A DNA stretch of 35,641 nt from Pyxidicoccus fallax (lineage in GTDB: Bacteria > Myxococcota > Myxococcia > Myxococcales > Myxococcaceae): the NCBI RefSeq assembly GCF_012933655.1, contig NZ_JABBJJ010000103.1, positions 1 to 35,641 on the forward strand. The letters run 5' to 3'. Under the pieces are notes generated by a model. The model was not told the origin of the DNA. It worked only from the letters and a program-made list of their open reading frames with translations, and made no database searches. A program made the translations under genes and the position numbers. The number at the start of each line of letters is the position of its first letter. Within the stretch, counting starts at the first letter, position 1. Below are positions 7,209 to 14,804 of the stretch, in pieces.

Positions 7209-9659
7209 GTGCGGGCGATTTTGCAAATCGAAGTCAAAACCCGACGCAGCGTCAGCCCGACGTCGTCTTTCACCGGGGGACTGCTGCTCCTCCTCGCCGG
7301 GGTCGCGTCCGCCCAGCCGGCGCCAGCGCCCACCGAGCCGGCTCCGGCCGCCGTGGCCGGCACCATCGATGGACGGGTGACGCCCTGTCCCGGTGGCGTG
7401 CTGGCCCAGACGGAGCTGCTGCTCGACGCCAACGGGCAGATGCGGCCGCTGAAGCTGGACTCATCGGGGCGATTCCGCGTCGAGGGGCTCGCGCCGGGCA
7501 CCTACGAGGTCCATACCTACGTTCCCGGCTGTGAGCCGGCGGGCTACCGCGTCCAGGTGGCGGCCGGGCAGAGCACGACGCTCCACGCGGAGCTGGTGTC
7601 GACCGAGGGAATGGAGACCACCATCGACGTGGAGGGCCGGAAGCTGACGCGCGCCGAGGAGCGCAAGGCGTCCGCCGAGGCCGTGCGCGTCGTGGAGCTG
7701 GAGCAGGCCCACCAGCAGACGGCGGACCTGGGCGAGGTGCTCAGCCGCAACGCGGGCGTCAGCGTCCAGCGCACGGGAGGACTCGGCTCCTCCAGCCGCC
7801 TGTCCCTGAATGGCTTCTCCGGGGAGCAGGTGCGCTTCTTCGTGGACGGCGTGCCGCTGGAGCTGGCCGGCTTCGGCGTGGAGCTGGCCAACGTGCCGGT
7901 GAACCTCCTGAAGCGCGTGGAGGTGTACCGGGGCGTGGTGCCGGTGCGCTTCGGCGCGGATGCGCTCGGAGGCGCCGTCAACCTCGTCTCCTCCGACGGC
8001 GACGAGCCGAGTGGCGCCTCCGCCTCGCTCCAGGCCGGCTCGTTCGGCACCTGGCGCGGCTCGCTCGCCGGCCGCCACCAGTTCGGCGAGGGAGGCTTCT
8101 TCCTCAAGGGCCATGCCTTCGGGGACCTCGCCCGCAACGACTACCGCGTGGACGTGGAGGTCCCCAACGCCCAGGGGCGGCTCGAGCCCGCGAGCGTCTC
8201 GCGCTTCCACGACGGCTACCGCGCGCTCGGCGGGGGCCTGGAGGTGGGCGTCGCGAACCGCCCCTTCGCCGAGCGCCTCTCGCTGCGCGCCTACGGCACC
8301 CGCGCCCGCAAGGAGCTGCAGCACAACGTGGTGATGACGGTGCCCTACGGCGAGGCCCGCTCCACGGAGGCCGCGTACGGGGCGCTGCTGAGCTGGACGT
8401 CCGCGGAGCTGCTGTCCGGGAAGCTGCGGCTGGAGGGGACGGCGGGCCACGGTGTCCGTGACACGGGCTTCCGCGACACGTCGGCGTTCGTCTACGACTG
8501 GCATGGCAACCGCGTGCGCGAGCGGCTCCAGCCCGGTGAGCTGAGCACCGCGCCCACCGACCGGCTCATCCGCCAGCACAGCACCTTCGCGCGCCTGCAC
8601 GCCGCCCACGCGCTCACCGACTCGCAGAGCCTGCGCCTGTCGCTGGCGCCCACCTTCGTGACGCGCCAGGGCGAGGAACGCCTGCTGCGGGGCACGGGCC
8701 AGCGGGACCCGCTGCGCGCCCAGCGCGAGCTGCTCACGGGGGTGGCCGGCCTCGAGCACGAGCTGCGCACATGGGAGGGACGGCTGGAGAACGTCACCTT
8801 CGTGAAGGGCTACCTGCTGCGCTCGCGGTCCGAGGAGGTGCTCGCCGGAGACGTGACGCGACGGAGGGACCAGACGAGCGGACACGTGGGCGCGGGCCTC
8901 AACGCGCGGCTGCTGCTGCCTCACGGGCTGCTGGCCAAGGCCTCGTACGAGTACGCCACCCGCCTTCCCGGTCCGGACGAGTTCTTCGGGGATGGCGTGC
9001 TCATCCTCGACAACCTGGGCCTGGAGCCCGAGACGAGCCACAACGCGAACGTGGAGCTGGAGCTGCGCGACCTCTCCACCCCCGCGGGCACCTTCCGCGG
9101 CAGCGTGGGCGGCTTCGCGCGGCTGGCGGACCAGCTCATCGTCCTGCTGGGCAATGACAGCGTGTACACCTTCGCCAACGTGTACGCGGCGCGCTCGCTC
9201 GGCGTGGAGGCCGCCGCGGGGTGGACGGTGCCCGGCGGGTGGCTGTCGCTGGACGCGAACACCACCTGGCAGGACTTCCGCAACGCCTCCAGCGAGGGCA
9301 CCTACGGGGCCTACTCGGGGGACCGCATCCCCAACCGGCCCTGGCTCTTCGCCAACGTCACCGCCTCGCTGCGCCGCGGCTCGCTGCTGCGCGCCGGGGA
9401 CGAGGCCTCGCTGAGCGTCACCTCGCGCTACGTGCATGGCTTCTTCCGCGGCTGGGAGAGCCAGGGGCTGCGCGAGGACAAGCAGAAGGTGCCCTCGCAG
9501 CTGACGCACTCGCTCGCCGTCACCTACGCGCTCCCGGTGCGCCCCGCGTTCAGCGGCACGCTCGAGGCGCAGAACCTCACCGACGCGAAGACCTACGACT
9601 TCTTCGGCGCGCAGCGCCCGGGCCGCTCGTTCTTCTTCAAGCTCACGATGGAGCTCTGA
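7209..9659 (+). CDS. TonB-dependent siderophore receptor with N-terminal carboxypeptidase-like domain
   Basis: An outer-membrane receptor of about 816 aa for ferric-siderophore uptake. In order it has a signal sequence (TGGLLLLLAGVASAQ), a Pro/Ala linker, a CarboxypepD_reg-like beta-sandwich (GTIDGRV to about HAELV), a TonB plug (VLSRNAGVSVQRTGGLGSSSRLSLNGF, FFVDGVPLE, VEVYRGVVPVRFGADALGGAVNLVS) and a 22-strand-type barrel ending near NLTDAKTYDFFGAQRPGRSFFFKL. The start is uncertain: no ATG precedes the signal peptide. GTG at 7209 and TTG at 7221 are the closest candidates, and a GTG at 7140 would give an unusually long leader. A Fur-like box overlaps these starts. The PepSY gene follows after two bases. 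It probably imports the siderophore made by the adjacent operon. Confidence 0.93.
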   Translation: MRAILQIEVKTRRSVSPTSSFTGGLLLLLAGVASAQPAPAPTEPAPAAVAGTIDGRVTPCPGGVLAQTELLLDANGQMRPLKLDSSGRFRVEGLAPGTYEVHTYVPGCEPAGYRVQVAAGQSTTLHAELVSTEGMETTIDVEGRKLTRAEERKASAEAVRVVELEQAHQQTADLGEVLSRNAGVSVQRTGGLGSSSRLSLNGFSGEQVRFFVDGVPLELAGFGVELANVPVNLLKRVEVYRGVVPVRFGADALGGAVNLVSSDGDEPSGASASLQAGSFGTWRGSLAGRHQFGEGGFFLKGHAFGDLARNDYRVDVEVPNAQGRLEPASVSRFHDGYRALGGGLEVGVANRPFAERLSLRAYGTRARKELQHNVVMTVPYGEARSTEAAYGALLSWTSAELLSGKLRLEGTAGHGVRDTGFRDTSAFVYDWHGNRVRERLQPGELSTAPTDRLIRQHSTFARLHAAHALTDSQSLRLSLAPTFVTRQGEERLLRGTGQRDPLRAQRELLTGVAGLEHELRTWEGRLENVTFVKGYLLRSRSEEVLAGDVTRRRDQTSGHVGAGLNARLLLPHGLLAKASYEYATRLPGPDEFFGDGVLILDNLGLEPETSHNANVELELRDLSTPAGTFRGSVGGFARLADQLIVLLGNDSVYTFANVYAARSLGVEAAAGWTVPGGWLSLDANTTWQDFRNASSEGTYGAYSGDRIPNRPWLFANVTASLRRGSLLRAGDEASLSVTSRYVHGFFRGWESQGLREDKQKVPSQLTHSLAVTYALPVRPAFSGTLEAQNLTDAKTYDFFGAQRPGRSFFFKLTMEL
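7216..7239 (+). promoter_or_regulatory. Fur-like box at the receptor gene
   Basis: An AT-rich element in GC-rich surroundings. CGATTT-TGC-AAATCG (7216-7230) is a perfect inverted repeat, followed by AAGTCAAAA. The 13-mer ATCGAAGTCAAAA also occurs, in the same orientation relative to the gene, before the siderophore operon (20203-20191 on the minus strand). A related element precedes the lipoprotein gene. Iron-dependent Fur repression is inferred. The position, overlapping the likely translation start, is odd. Confidence 0.55.
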
Positions 9660-9661
9660 CC

Positions 9662-10849
9662 ATGCCTCCAGCCCACCGCGCCAACATCACGCGCCTGGTG
9701 ATGCGCATCCACTCCTGGTCGGGACTGCTGGGTGCCCTGGTGTTCGTCGTGGTCGGGCTGAGCGGCGCGGTGCTCGTCTTCCACTCGGAGCTCGACGCGG
9801 CGCTCTTCCCCAGGCTCTTCAAGGTCGACCCGGCCGCCGGGGAGCTGTCGTACCAGCGCGCCTTCGAGACGGCGCAGCGCGCCTTCCCGGAGGCCCGCGT
9901 GCGGGGCTTTCGCGTGCCGCCTCCCGGCGAGCCGAAGACGCTCGCCGTCCAGGCCGTGGGCCCCCGCGGCGGGCCCACGCACATCGCGCTGGTCGACCCG
10001 TACACCGGAGAATTGCGCGGCACCCGCATCTGGGGCTCGGGCCACACGCGCTTCTTCGATGACCCGGTGAGCTGGGTGTACCTGCTCCACTACCAGCTCA
10101 CGGCGGGGCAGGTCGGCCAGCTCGTCGTCGTGCTGGCGGCCATCCTGCTCGCCCTCTCCGTGGTGACGGGGACGTTCGTCTACCGCAAGCAGCTGCTGCG
10201 CGCGCTCATGCTGCGCGAGCCCCTGCGCAACAAGGGCTGGATGGCGCGCTTCTCCTCGCTGCACCGGATGGTGGGCGTGTGGACGCTCGCGCTCAACCTG
10301 CTGCTGGCGGTCAGCGGCTTGTGGATGCTGCGCGCCACCTTCACCGCGGACTTCTGGAAGCGGCCTGACGGACGGCCCGCGCCCACCGGGCCCGCGCCCC
10401 GCAGCGCCCATACCTTCGACGAGGCCATCGCCGCCGCGCGGCGCGCCGTGCCCGACCTGGAGCCGAGCTGGGTGGAGCTGCGGGCCCTGCCGACGGACCG
10501 CTTCATCGTCATGGGACGCCACGCCCGGGAGTCGAAGCTCTACGGCCGGTACGCGAGCACCGTCACCCTCGACGCGAGCAACCTCGGCGTGCTCGACGTC
10601 CGGCGCCCGGAGGCGCTGGCTCTGGGTGGGAAGCTCGACGTGCTCGCCTTCCCGCTCCACCAGGGGCACTGGGGTGGCCTGCCGGTGAGGCTCCTGTACG
10701 TGCTCGCGGGACTTGGCGTTCCGATGCTCAGCCTCACCGGCATGCTGCTGTGGCTGCGCCGCAACCGGCGGCGGCGCGTCCAGCCCGCGACGCAGCCCGG
10801 GCCCGTGGCCCGTCCTCCGGTGCCCGCGACGGGCACTCCCAAGGTTTGA
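9662..10849 (+). CDS. PepSY-associated TM domain protein (iron uptake-associated)
   Basis: A 395-aa inner-membrane protein of the PepSY_TM family, often found beside TonB receptors and proposed to help with ferric-siderophore reduction or periplasmic handling. The order is helix 1 (IHSWSGLLGALVFVVVGLSGAVLVF, with the family HSWSG His), a periplasmic PepSY-like region, helix 2 with VYLLHYQLTAGQVGQLVVVLAAILLALSVVTG, SSLHRMVGVWTLALNLLLAVSGLWM, a second periplasmic domain, and a final helix with FPLHQGHWGGLPVRLLYVLAG. The repeated HxxxG and LHxG His residues could bind haem, as in related reductase-like proteins. It starts two bases after the receptor stop, so the pair forms one operon. The C-terminal Arg/Pro tail is cytoplasmic. 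Confidence 0.9.
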   Translation: MPPAHRANITRLVMRIHSWSGLLGALVFVVVGLSGAVLVFHSELDAALFPRLFKVDPAAGELSYQRAFETAQRAFPEARVRGFRVPPPGEPKTLAVQAVGPRGGPTHIALVDPYTGELRGTRIWGSGHTRFFDDPVSWVYLLHYQLTAGQVGQLVVVLAAILLALSVVTGTFVYRKQLLRALMLREPLRNKGWMARFSSLHRMVGVWTLALNLLLAVSGLWMLRATFTADFWKRPDGRPAPTGPAPRSAHTFDEAIAAARRAVPDLEPSWVELRALPTDRFIVMGRHARESKLYGRYASTVTLDASNLGVLDVRRPEALALGGKLDVLAFPLHQGHWGGLPVRLLYVLAGLGVPMLSLTGMLLWLRRNRRRRVQPATQPGPVARPPVPATGTPKV

Positions 10850-10920
10850 ACGCGGCGGCGCGGAGCGAGGCCACACCGCGCTCCGCTCCCGCGCGTGACC
10901 GACACGGGAGCCGAGCCAGG

Positions 10921-11280
10921 GTGGCTCGAAGCAGGGCCACGCAGTGCCCGCGCCATGCCTCGCTGAAGAGCACGGGAGCACACCAGGCGTGGCGTGAAAC
11001 GGCGGCACGCAGTGCCCGCGCCATGCCTTGATGAAGAGCACGGGAGCACACCAGGCGTGGCGTGAAACGGCGGCACGCAGTGCCCGCGCCATGCCTCGCT
11101 GAAGAGCACGGGAGCACATCAGGCGTGGCGTGAAACGGCGGCACGCAGTGCCCGCGCCATGCCTTGATGAAGAGCACGGGGGCACACCAGGCGTGGCGTG
11201 AAACGGCGGCACGCAGTGCCCGCGCCTTGCCTGGATGAGGAGCACGGGGGCACACCAGGCGTGGCGCGAAGCAGGGCCCT
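10921..11280. repeat. Tandem array of five 68-bp units, each able to fold into a hairpin
   Basis: The string CACGCAGTGCCCGCGCC begins at 10938, 11006, 11074, 11142 and 11210, an exact 68-bp period. Partial units flank it: GTGGCTCGAAGCAGGGCC on the left and GTGGCGCGAAGCAGGGCC on the right. Within a unit, CGCGCCATGCCT can pair with AGGCGTGGCGTG through 12 RNA base pairs (two G-U), with a loop of about 24 nt. The array fills most of the 482-bp gap between the convergent PepSY and IucA/IucC genes. It is not CRISPR, because there are no unique spacers. Bidirectional termination or RNA processing are possible roles. Confidence 0.92.
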
Positions 11281-11287
11281 GCCCTCC

Positions 11288-11319
11288 CCTCCCCCGCACC
11301 CGGAATGGCGCGGGGGAGG
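11288..11319. terminator. Bidirectional hairpin terminator at convergent gene ends
   Basis: CCTCCCCCGC (11288-11297) and GCGGGGGAGG (11310-11319) form a perfect 10-bp stem with a 12-nt loop, 12 bp past the stop of the minus-strand synthetase gene. A second small repeat, CACGAC/GTCGTG at 11323-11340, overlaps the stop codon. There is no U-tract. Confidence 0.55.
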
Positions 11320-11331
11320 AGGCACGACGCG

Positions 11332-13206
11332 TCAGTCGTGCGCGAGCGGGTTGGGCAGCGTCCCGTTCGGATACAGCGCGTGACGCAGGGCGCGGTCCGT
11401 GTAGCGGGTGACGACGATGCGGTCGCGGTTCAGCGCGTAGCGCGGAATCTCCGGGACGAGCAGGTCGTACTCGGCGAAGCGCTCACGCAGCTCGGGGAAG
11501 CGCTGGTGGAAGGCCAGGATGGTGCGGCGCACCTGCTTCCAGAACGCCTTCTCCGGCATGCCGAGCTGCTCGGCGCACAGCGGCGCCAGGTAGCGGAAGT
11601 GCCCCACGAAGACCTGGTCCACCACGTGCTGGCGGATGACCGACGGGTGCTTGCGCGGCAGCACGTGGTCATGCCCGTCCGGCTCCGGGCCGCGCTCGGG
11701 CACGTCGGTGAAGGACACGCACACGTCGTCCACGAAGTCCTTCAGGTACAGCCGGCGCGGCACGTCCTTCTCGTCGAAGCCCAGCAGGGTGTTCTGCCCG
11801 TGCGGGTTGAAGGTGATGCCGTAGCGATACAGCACGTGCATGATGGGGATGAGCAGCGTGTCGAACAGCTGCTGCAGCCACGCCTCCACGCTCAGCCCCG
11901 ACGCGCGGACCAGCTCAGCGACGAACGCATCACCCTTCGCGTCCACATGGAGCAGCGATGCGAACGTCCGCACCCGCTCGTGCGAGTCCTGCCGCGCGGC
12001 GACCGGCTCGCGCCAGATGCAGCCCAGCGTCTCCAGGTGCTGGTACGGCACGTCCGCCACCTTGGAGAGGTACGGGTGCCGCACCGTCACCGAGGCGACC
12101 TCGCCGAGGAACACCGTGCGGCACTCCTCGGTGAGGAAGGGGTCGCTGTCCAGGAGGCACTTGAGCCACTGCGTGACGACGGGCGCACCCAGCGTGCAGT
12201 GCGGAGGAATGCCGCGCCAGACGAGCGTATTGAGAATCTTCAGCGGCAGCTTCACGTCCCAGCGGCCCGGCGTCGTCACGTTCGCCATGGTGCGGATGGA
12301 CTGGCCCGGCAGGTACAGGTCGGGGCTCTCCCCCAGCGGAACGATGCGGCGCTGGGCCACGTCCGCGGCGTGCAGCACCTGCACCGCGTGCTCCCACTGC
12401 CACGGGTGCACGGGCATCCACACGAAGGCGTCCGGCTGCAGGCCGGCAGTGGTCAACACGCGGGTGAAGCGGGTGCGCGTCGCCTCGTCCAGCTCGCGGG
12501 CGAGAATCTCTCGCTCGGACAGCTCGGAGGTGCCGCGGAACTCCGCCAGCCCCCGGTGCACGGCCACCCAGAGCAGCCGCACCGGCTGGCGCGCCTCGGG
12601 GGCGTAGCGGCGCACGTCGGACGCGGAGAAGTTCACCCGGCCCTTGTTCGCCACCAGCCAGTTGTGCCCCGTCATGTGGCACTCCAGCTCGGTGTGGCCC
12701 AGCGCGCGCAGCTCCGAGACAGTGCTGCCGCCATGGGTGATGCGCGCCGCGTCCACCGCGAGCGTGGAGGACAGCTCGTTGAAGTACGTGGCCAGCGTGG
12801 ACGGGTCCGTGCCCAGCGTGGAGACGGCGTCCGTCAGGAACTGCAGCGCGTCCCAGGCCGGCTCGGCGATGCTGTTGCCGAGCATGCTGGTGGCGCTGCG
12901 GGTGATGGAGTTCGGGTCCACCTTCATCCAACCGAAGGCGCCCGGCCGCGCGGCAAACCTGTACGAGGTGCCGCTGCCGAGGTCGACGCGGTAGCGCCCC
13001 TCGCTCTCGGTCACGGGCTTGAGCATCTCCTCGAAGCACCACTCGCCGAGCGCCTTCGCGAGCAGCCGCCGGTTGGCCTCACGCCACGCGGCGGGGCCCA
13101 CTTCCGACAGGGCCGGCACCGGGTGGCCGCGGCTCTCGTCGGAGGCCGGAGCGGGGACGAGGGAGACGGGGGTGTTCAGGTCCAGGGCTTCGTTACGGGA
13201 CTTCAT
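11332..13206 (-). CDS. IucA/IucC-family siderophore synthetase (second synthetase, RhbF-like position)
   Basis: A 624-aa NRPS-independent siderophore synthetase. It joins an activated carboxylate, typically citrate or a citryl monoamide, to an amine through an adenylate. Visible motifs are TSYRFAARPGAFGWMKVDPNSI, VWMPVHPWQWE, SIRTMANVTTPGRWDVKLPLKI, NPHGQNTLLGFDEKDVPRRLYLKDF and a FhuF-like C-terminal region. The usual GHPxHPxxKxR segment reads GHNWLVANKGRVNF, the form I associate with second-step (RhbF/DesD-like) enzymes. As the last gene of the operon it probably adds the second arm to the citrate monoamide. ATGA overlap with the exporter gene gives the ATG at 13206. Confidence 0.93.
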   Translation of the reverse strand: MKSRNEALDLNTPVSLVPAPASDESRGHPVPALSEVGPAAWREANRRLLAKALGEWCFEEMLKPVTESEGRYRVDLGSGTSYRFAARPGAFGWMKVDPNSITRSATSMLGNSIAEPAWDALQFLTDAVSTLGTDPSTLATYFNELSSTLAVDAARITHGGSTVSELRALGHTELECHMTGHNWLVANKGRVNFSASDVRRYAPEARQPVRLLWVAVHRGLAEFRGTSELSEREILARELDEATRTRFTRVLTTAGLQPDAFVWMPVHPWQWEHAVQVLHAADVAQRRIVPLGESPDLYLPGQSIRTMANVTTPGRWDVKLPLKILNTLVWRGIPPHCTLGAPVVTQWLKCLLDSDPFLTEECRTVFLGEVASVTVRHPYLSKVADVPYQHLETLGCIWREPVAARQDSHERVRTFASLLHVDAKGDAFVAELVRASGLSVEAWLQQLFDTLLIPIMHVLYRYGITFNPHGQNTLLGFDEKDVPRRLYLKDFVDDVCVSFTDVPERGPEPDGHDHVLPRKHPSVIRQHVVDQVFVGHFRYLAPLCAEQLGMPEKAFWKQVRRTILAFHQRFPELRERFAEYDLLVPEIPRYALNRDRIVVTRYTDRALRHALYPNGTLPNPLAHD

Positions 13207-14804
13207 GGTGACTCCTTCAAGGAAAGGGAATGCTCACGGACGGCCGGGCGCGAGGCCCGGGACGCCGGGTTGGACATGACGCGGAGGGCGAGCGCGGCGC
13301 CCACCAGACACACCGCCGCGGCGGCGAGACAGACGGACAGGTACGCGTGGGAGAAGGCCACCTGGGCCAGCGGCATGAAGGCGGGCTCGACGGCGTCGAA
13401 CTGGCCGGTCTCCACCGCCGCGCGCGTGTGACGGACGGCCTCGGCGGGCAGCAGGCCGTCCGAGAGGCTGGAGCCAAGTCGCGAGGAGAAGACGACGCCG
13501 AAGACGGCGACGCCCGTGGCCGTGCCCAGGGGGTAGCAGGCGTTGGTGAGCCCCGACGCCATCCCCGCGCGCTCCGGGGGAACCACACTGACGGCCACGC
13601 CCATCATGGGCGGGAAGATGATGGCCCCTCCCGCCCCCATCAGCACCAGCCCCGCGAAGCCCAGGGCCCACTGGGCCTGCGTCGCGGCCGCGGCGAGGGC
13701 CAGCAGTCCCAGCCCGGCCCCCTGGAAGGCGAACCCGCTGGACACCAGTCCCGCGGCGGAGAAGCGCTTCTGAAGCCGGGACATGAACATGCCCACGACC
13801 AGCAGGCTCCCGGTGAGCGGGAGCAGCCGCAGCCCCACCTGGAGCGGCGAGCCTCCGGCCGCGATTTGCAGCCACAGCGAGGTGAAGACGAGCACGCCCA
13901 GGCTCGACATGCGCGCGAGGAACCCGAGCACCGCCGCCCCCGAGAGCGCGGGGATGCGCAGCAGCTCCAGGTCCAACATGCTACCGGGCCGCCGCTGGCT
14001 CACGACGAGCGCCACGACGAGCACGACTCCCGCGCACGCGGGGACGAGCACCTGGAGTGAGCCCCAGCCGACGTCCGGCCCCACCGCGAGGGGGTAGTGA
14101 ATCGACAGCAGTACGCCGATGGCGAGCAGCGCCCCCAGCAGGTCCAGGCGTCGGCTGGAGTTCTGCGGGGTGAGGGCGGGCATCCGCGTCAGCGCGCCGA
14201 TGACGACCGCCACGCCGATGGGCACGTTGACGAGGAAGATCCACCGCCAGCCGACCAGCTCGACGAGGATGCCTCCCACGACGGGCCCGAGCGCGCCCGC
14301 GGCGGACGCGATGGCCGCGTAGGTGGCGATGGCGCTGCGGCGCGCGTCGCCCTCGTACACGGCGGCGATGAGGGCAATCGCGGGAGCGAACACCATGGAG
14401 CCCCCGAGCCCCTGCGCCACGCGGGCCGCGATGAGGGCGCCCGCGTTGGGTGCCAGGCCGCACATCGCCGAGGCCAGGGTGAACAGCGTGATGCCCGCGA
14501 CGAAGACACTCCGCCGGCCGATGCGGTCCGACAGCGCGCCCGCGGTGAGCAGCAGGGCGCCGAACGCCAGCGAGTAGGCGGAGACGGTCCACTGCACCTG
14601 GTTCAGCCCGGCGCCCAGGTCCTTCGCGATGGCCGCCAGCGCGACGTTGACCACCGTCACGTCCAGCGTCATCACGACACCGCCCGCGCTCACGAGCGCG
14701 AACGTCCAGAGCGCCGCGCGACGGGCGTCGTCACGCGAGGGTGAGGGTGCCGACGCGTCGCTCGCGAGCGCAACGCCAGCACCGTCTTGTGAACGCACGC
14801 TCAC
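13203..14804 (-). CDS. DHA2/EmrB-type MFS exporter, probable siderophore efflux
   Basis: A 533-aa inner-membrane transporter with about 14 helices. TLDVTVVNVALAAIAKDLG in helix 1, SDRIGRRSVFVAG after helix 2, and MVFAPAIALIAAVYEG with later GPVVGGILVELVGWRWIFLVNVPIG identify the EmrB/QacA group. The GTG at 14804 lies in a GTGA overlap with the N-hydroxylase stop, and its own stop overlaps the next start as ATGA. Tight embedding between hydroxylase and synthetase genes indicates export of the finished siderophore or an intermediate. Rhizobactin-type operons encode an exporter elsewhere or at the edge, so the internal position is somewhat unusual. Confidence 0.88.
   Translation of the reverse strand: MSVRSQDGAGVALASDASAPSPSRDDARRAALWTFALVSAGGVVMTLDVTVVNVALAAIAKDLGAGLNQVQWTVSAYSLAFGALLLTAGALSDRIGRRSVFVAGITLFTLASAMCGLAPNAGALIAARVAQGLGGSMVFAPAIALIAAVYEGDARRSAIATYAAIASAAGALGPVVGGILVELVGWRWIFLVNVPIGVAVVIGALTRMPALTPQNSSRRLDLLGALLAIGVLLSIHYPLAVGPDVGWGSLQVLVPACAGVVLVVALVVSQRRPGSMLDLELLRIPALSGAAVLGFLARMSSLGVLVFTSLWLQIAAGGSPLQVGLRLLPLTGSLLVVGMFMSRLQKRFSAAGLVSSGFAFQGAGLGLLALAAAATQAQWALGFAGLVLMGAGGAIIFPPMMGVAVSVVPPERAGMASGLTNACYPLGTATGVAVFGVVFSSRLGSSLSDGLLPAEAVRHTRAAVETGQFDAVEPAFMPLAQVAFSHAYLSVCLAAAAVCLVGAALALRVMSNPASRASRPAVREHSLSLKESP

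Noticed and set aside
7461..9509. Long minus-strand open frame across the TonB receptor gene
   Set aside because: Same antisense artefact; composition is not protein-like and the receptor motifs on the plus strand are unambiguous.
10921..11280. CRISPR array or repeat protein gene
   Set aside because: Units are near-identical over the full 68 bp without spacers, and 68 is not a multiple of three, so neither fits.
11305..13431. Plus-strand open frame of about 700 codons opposite the synthetase gene
   Set aside because: Antisense to an IucA/IucC gene with all family motifs; no ribosome site and Arg/His/Gln-rich composition.
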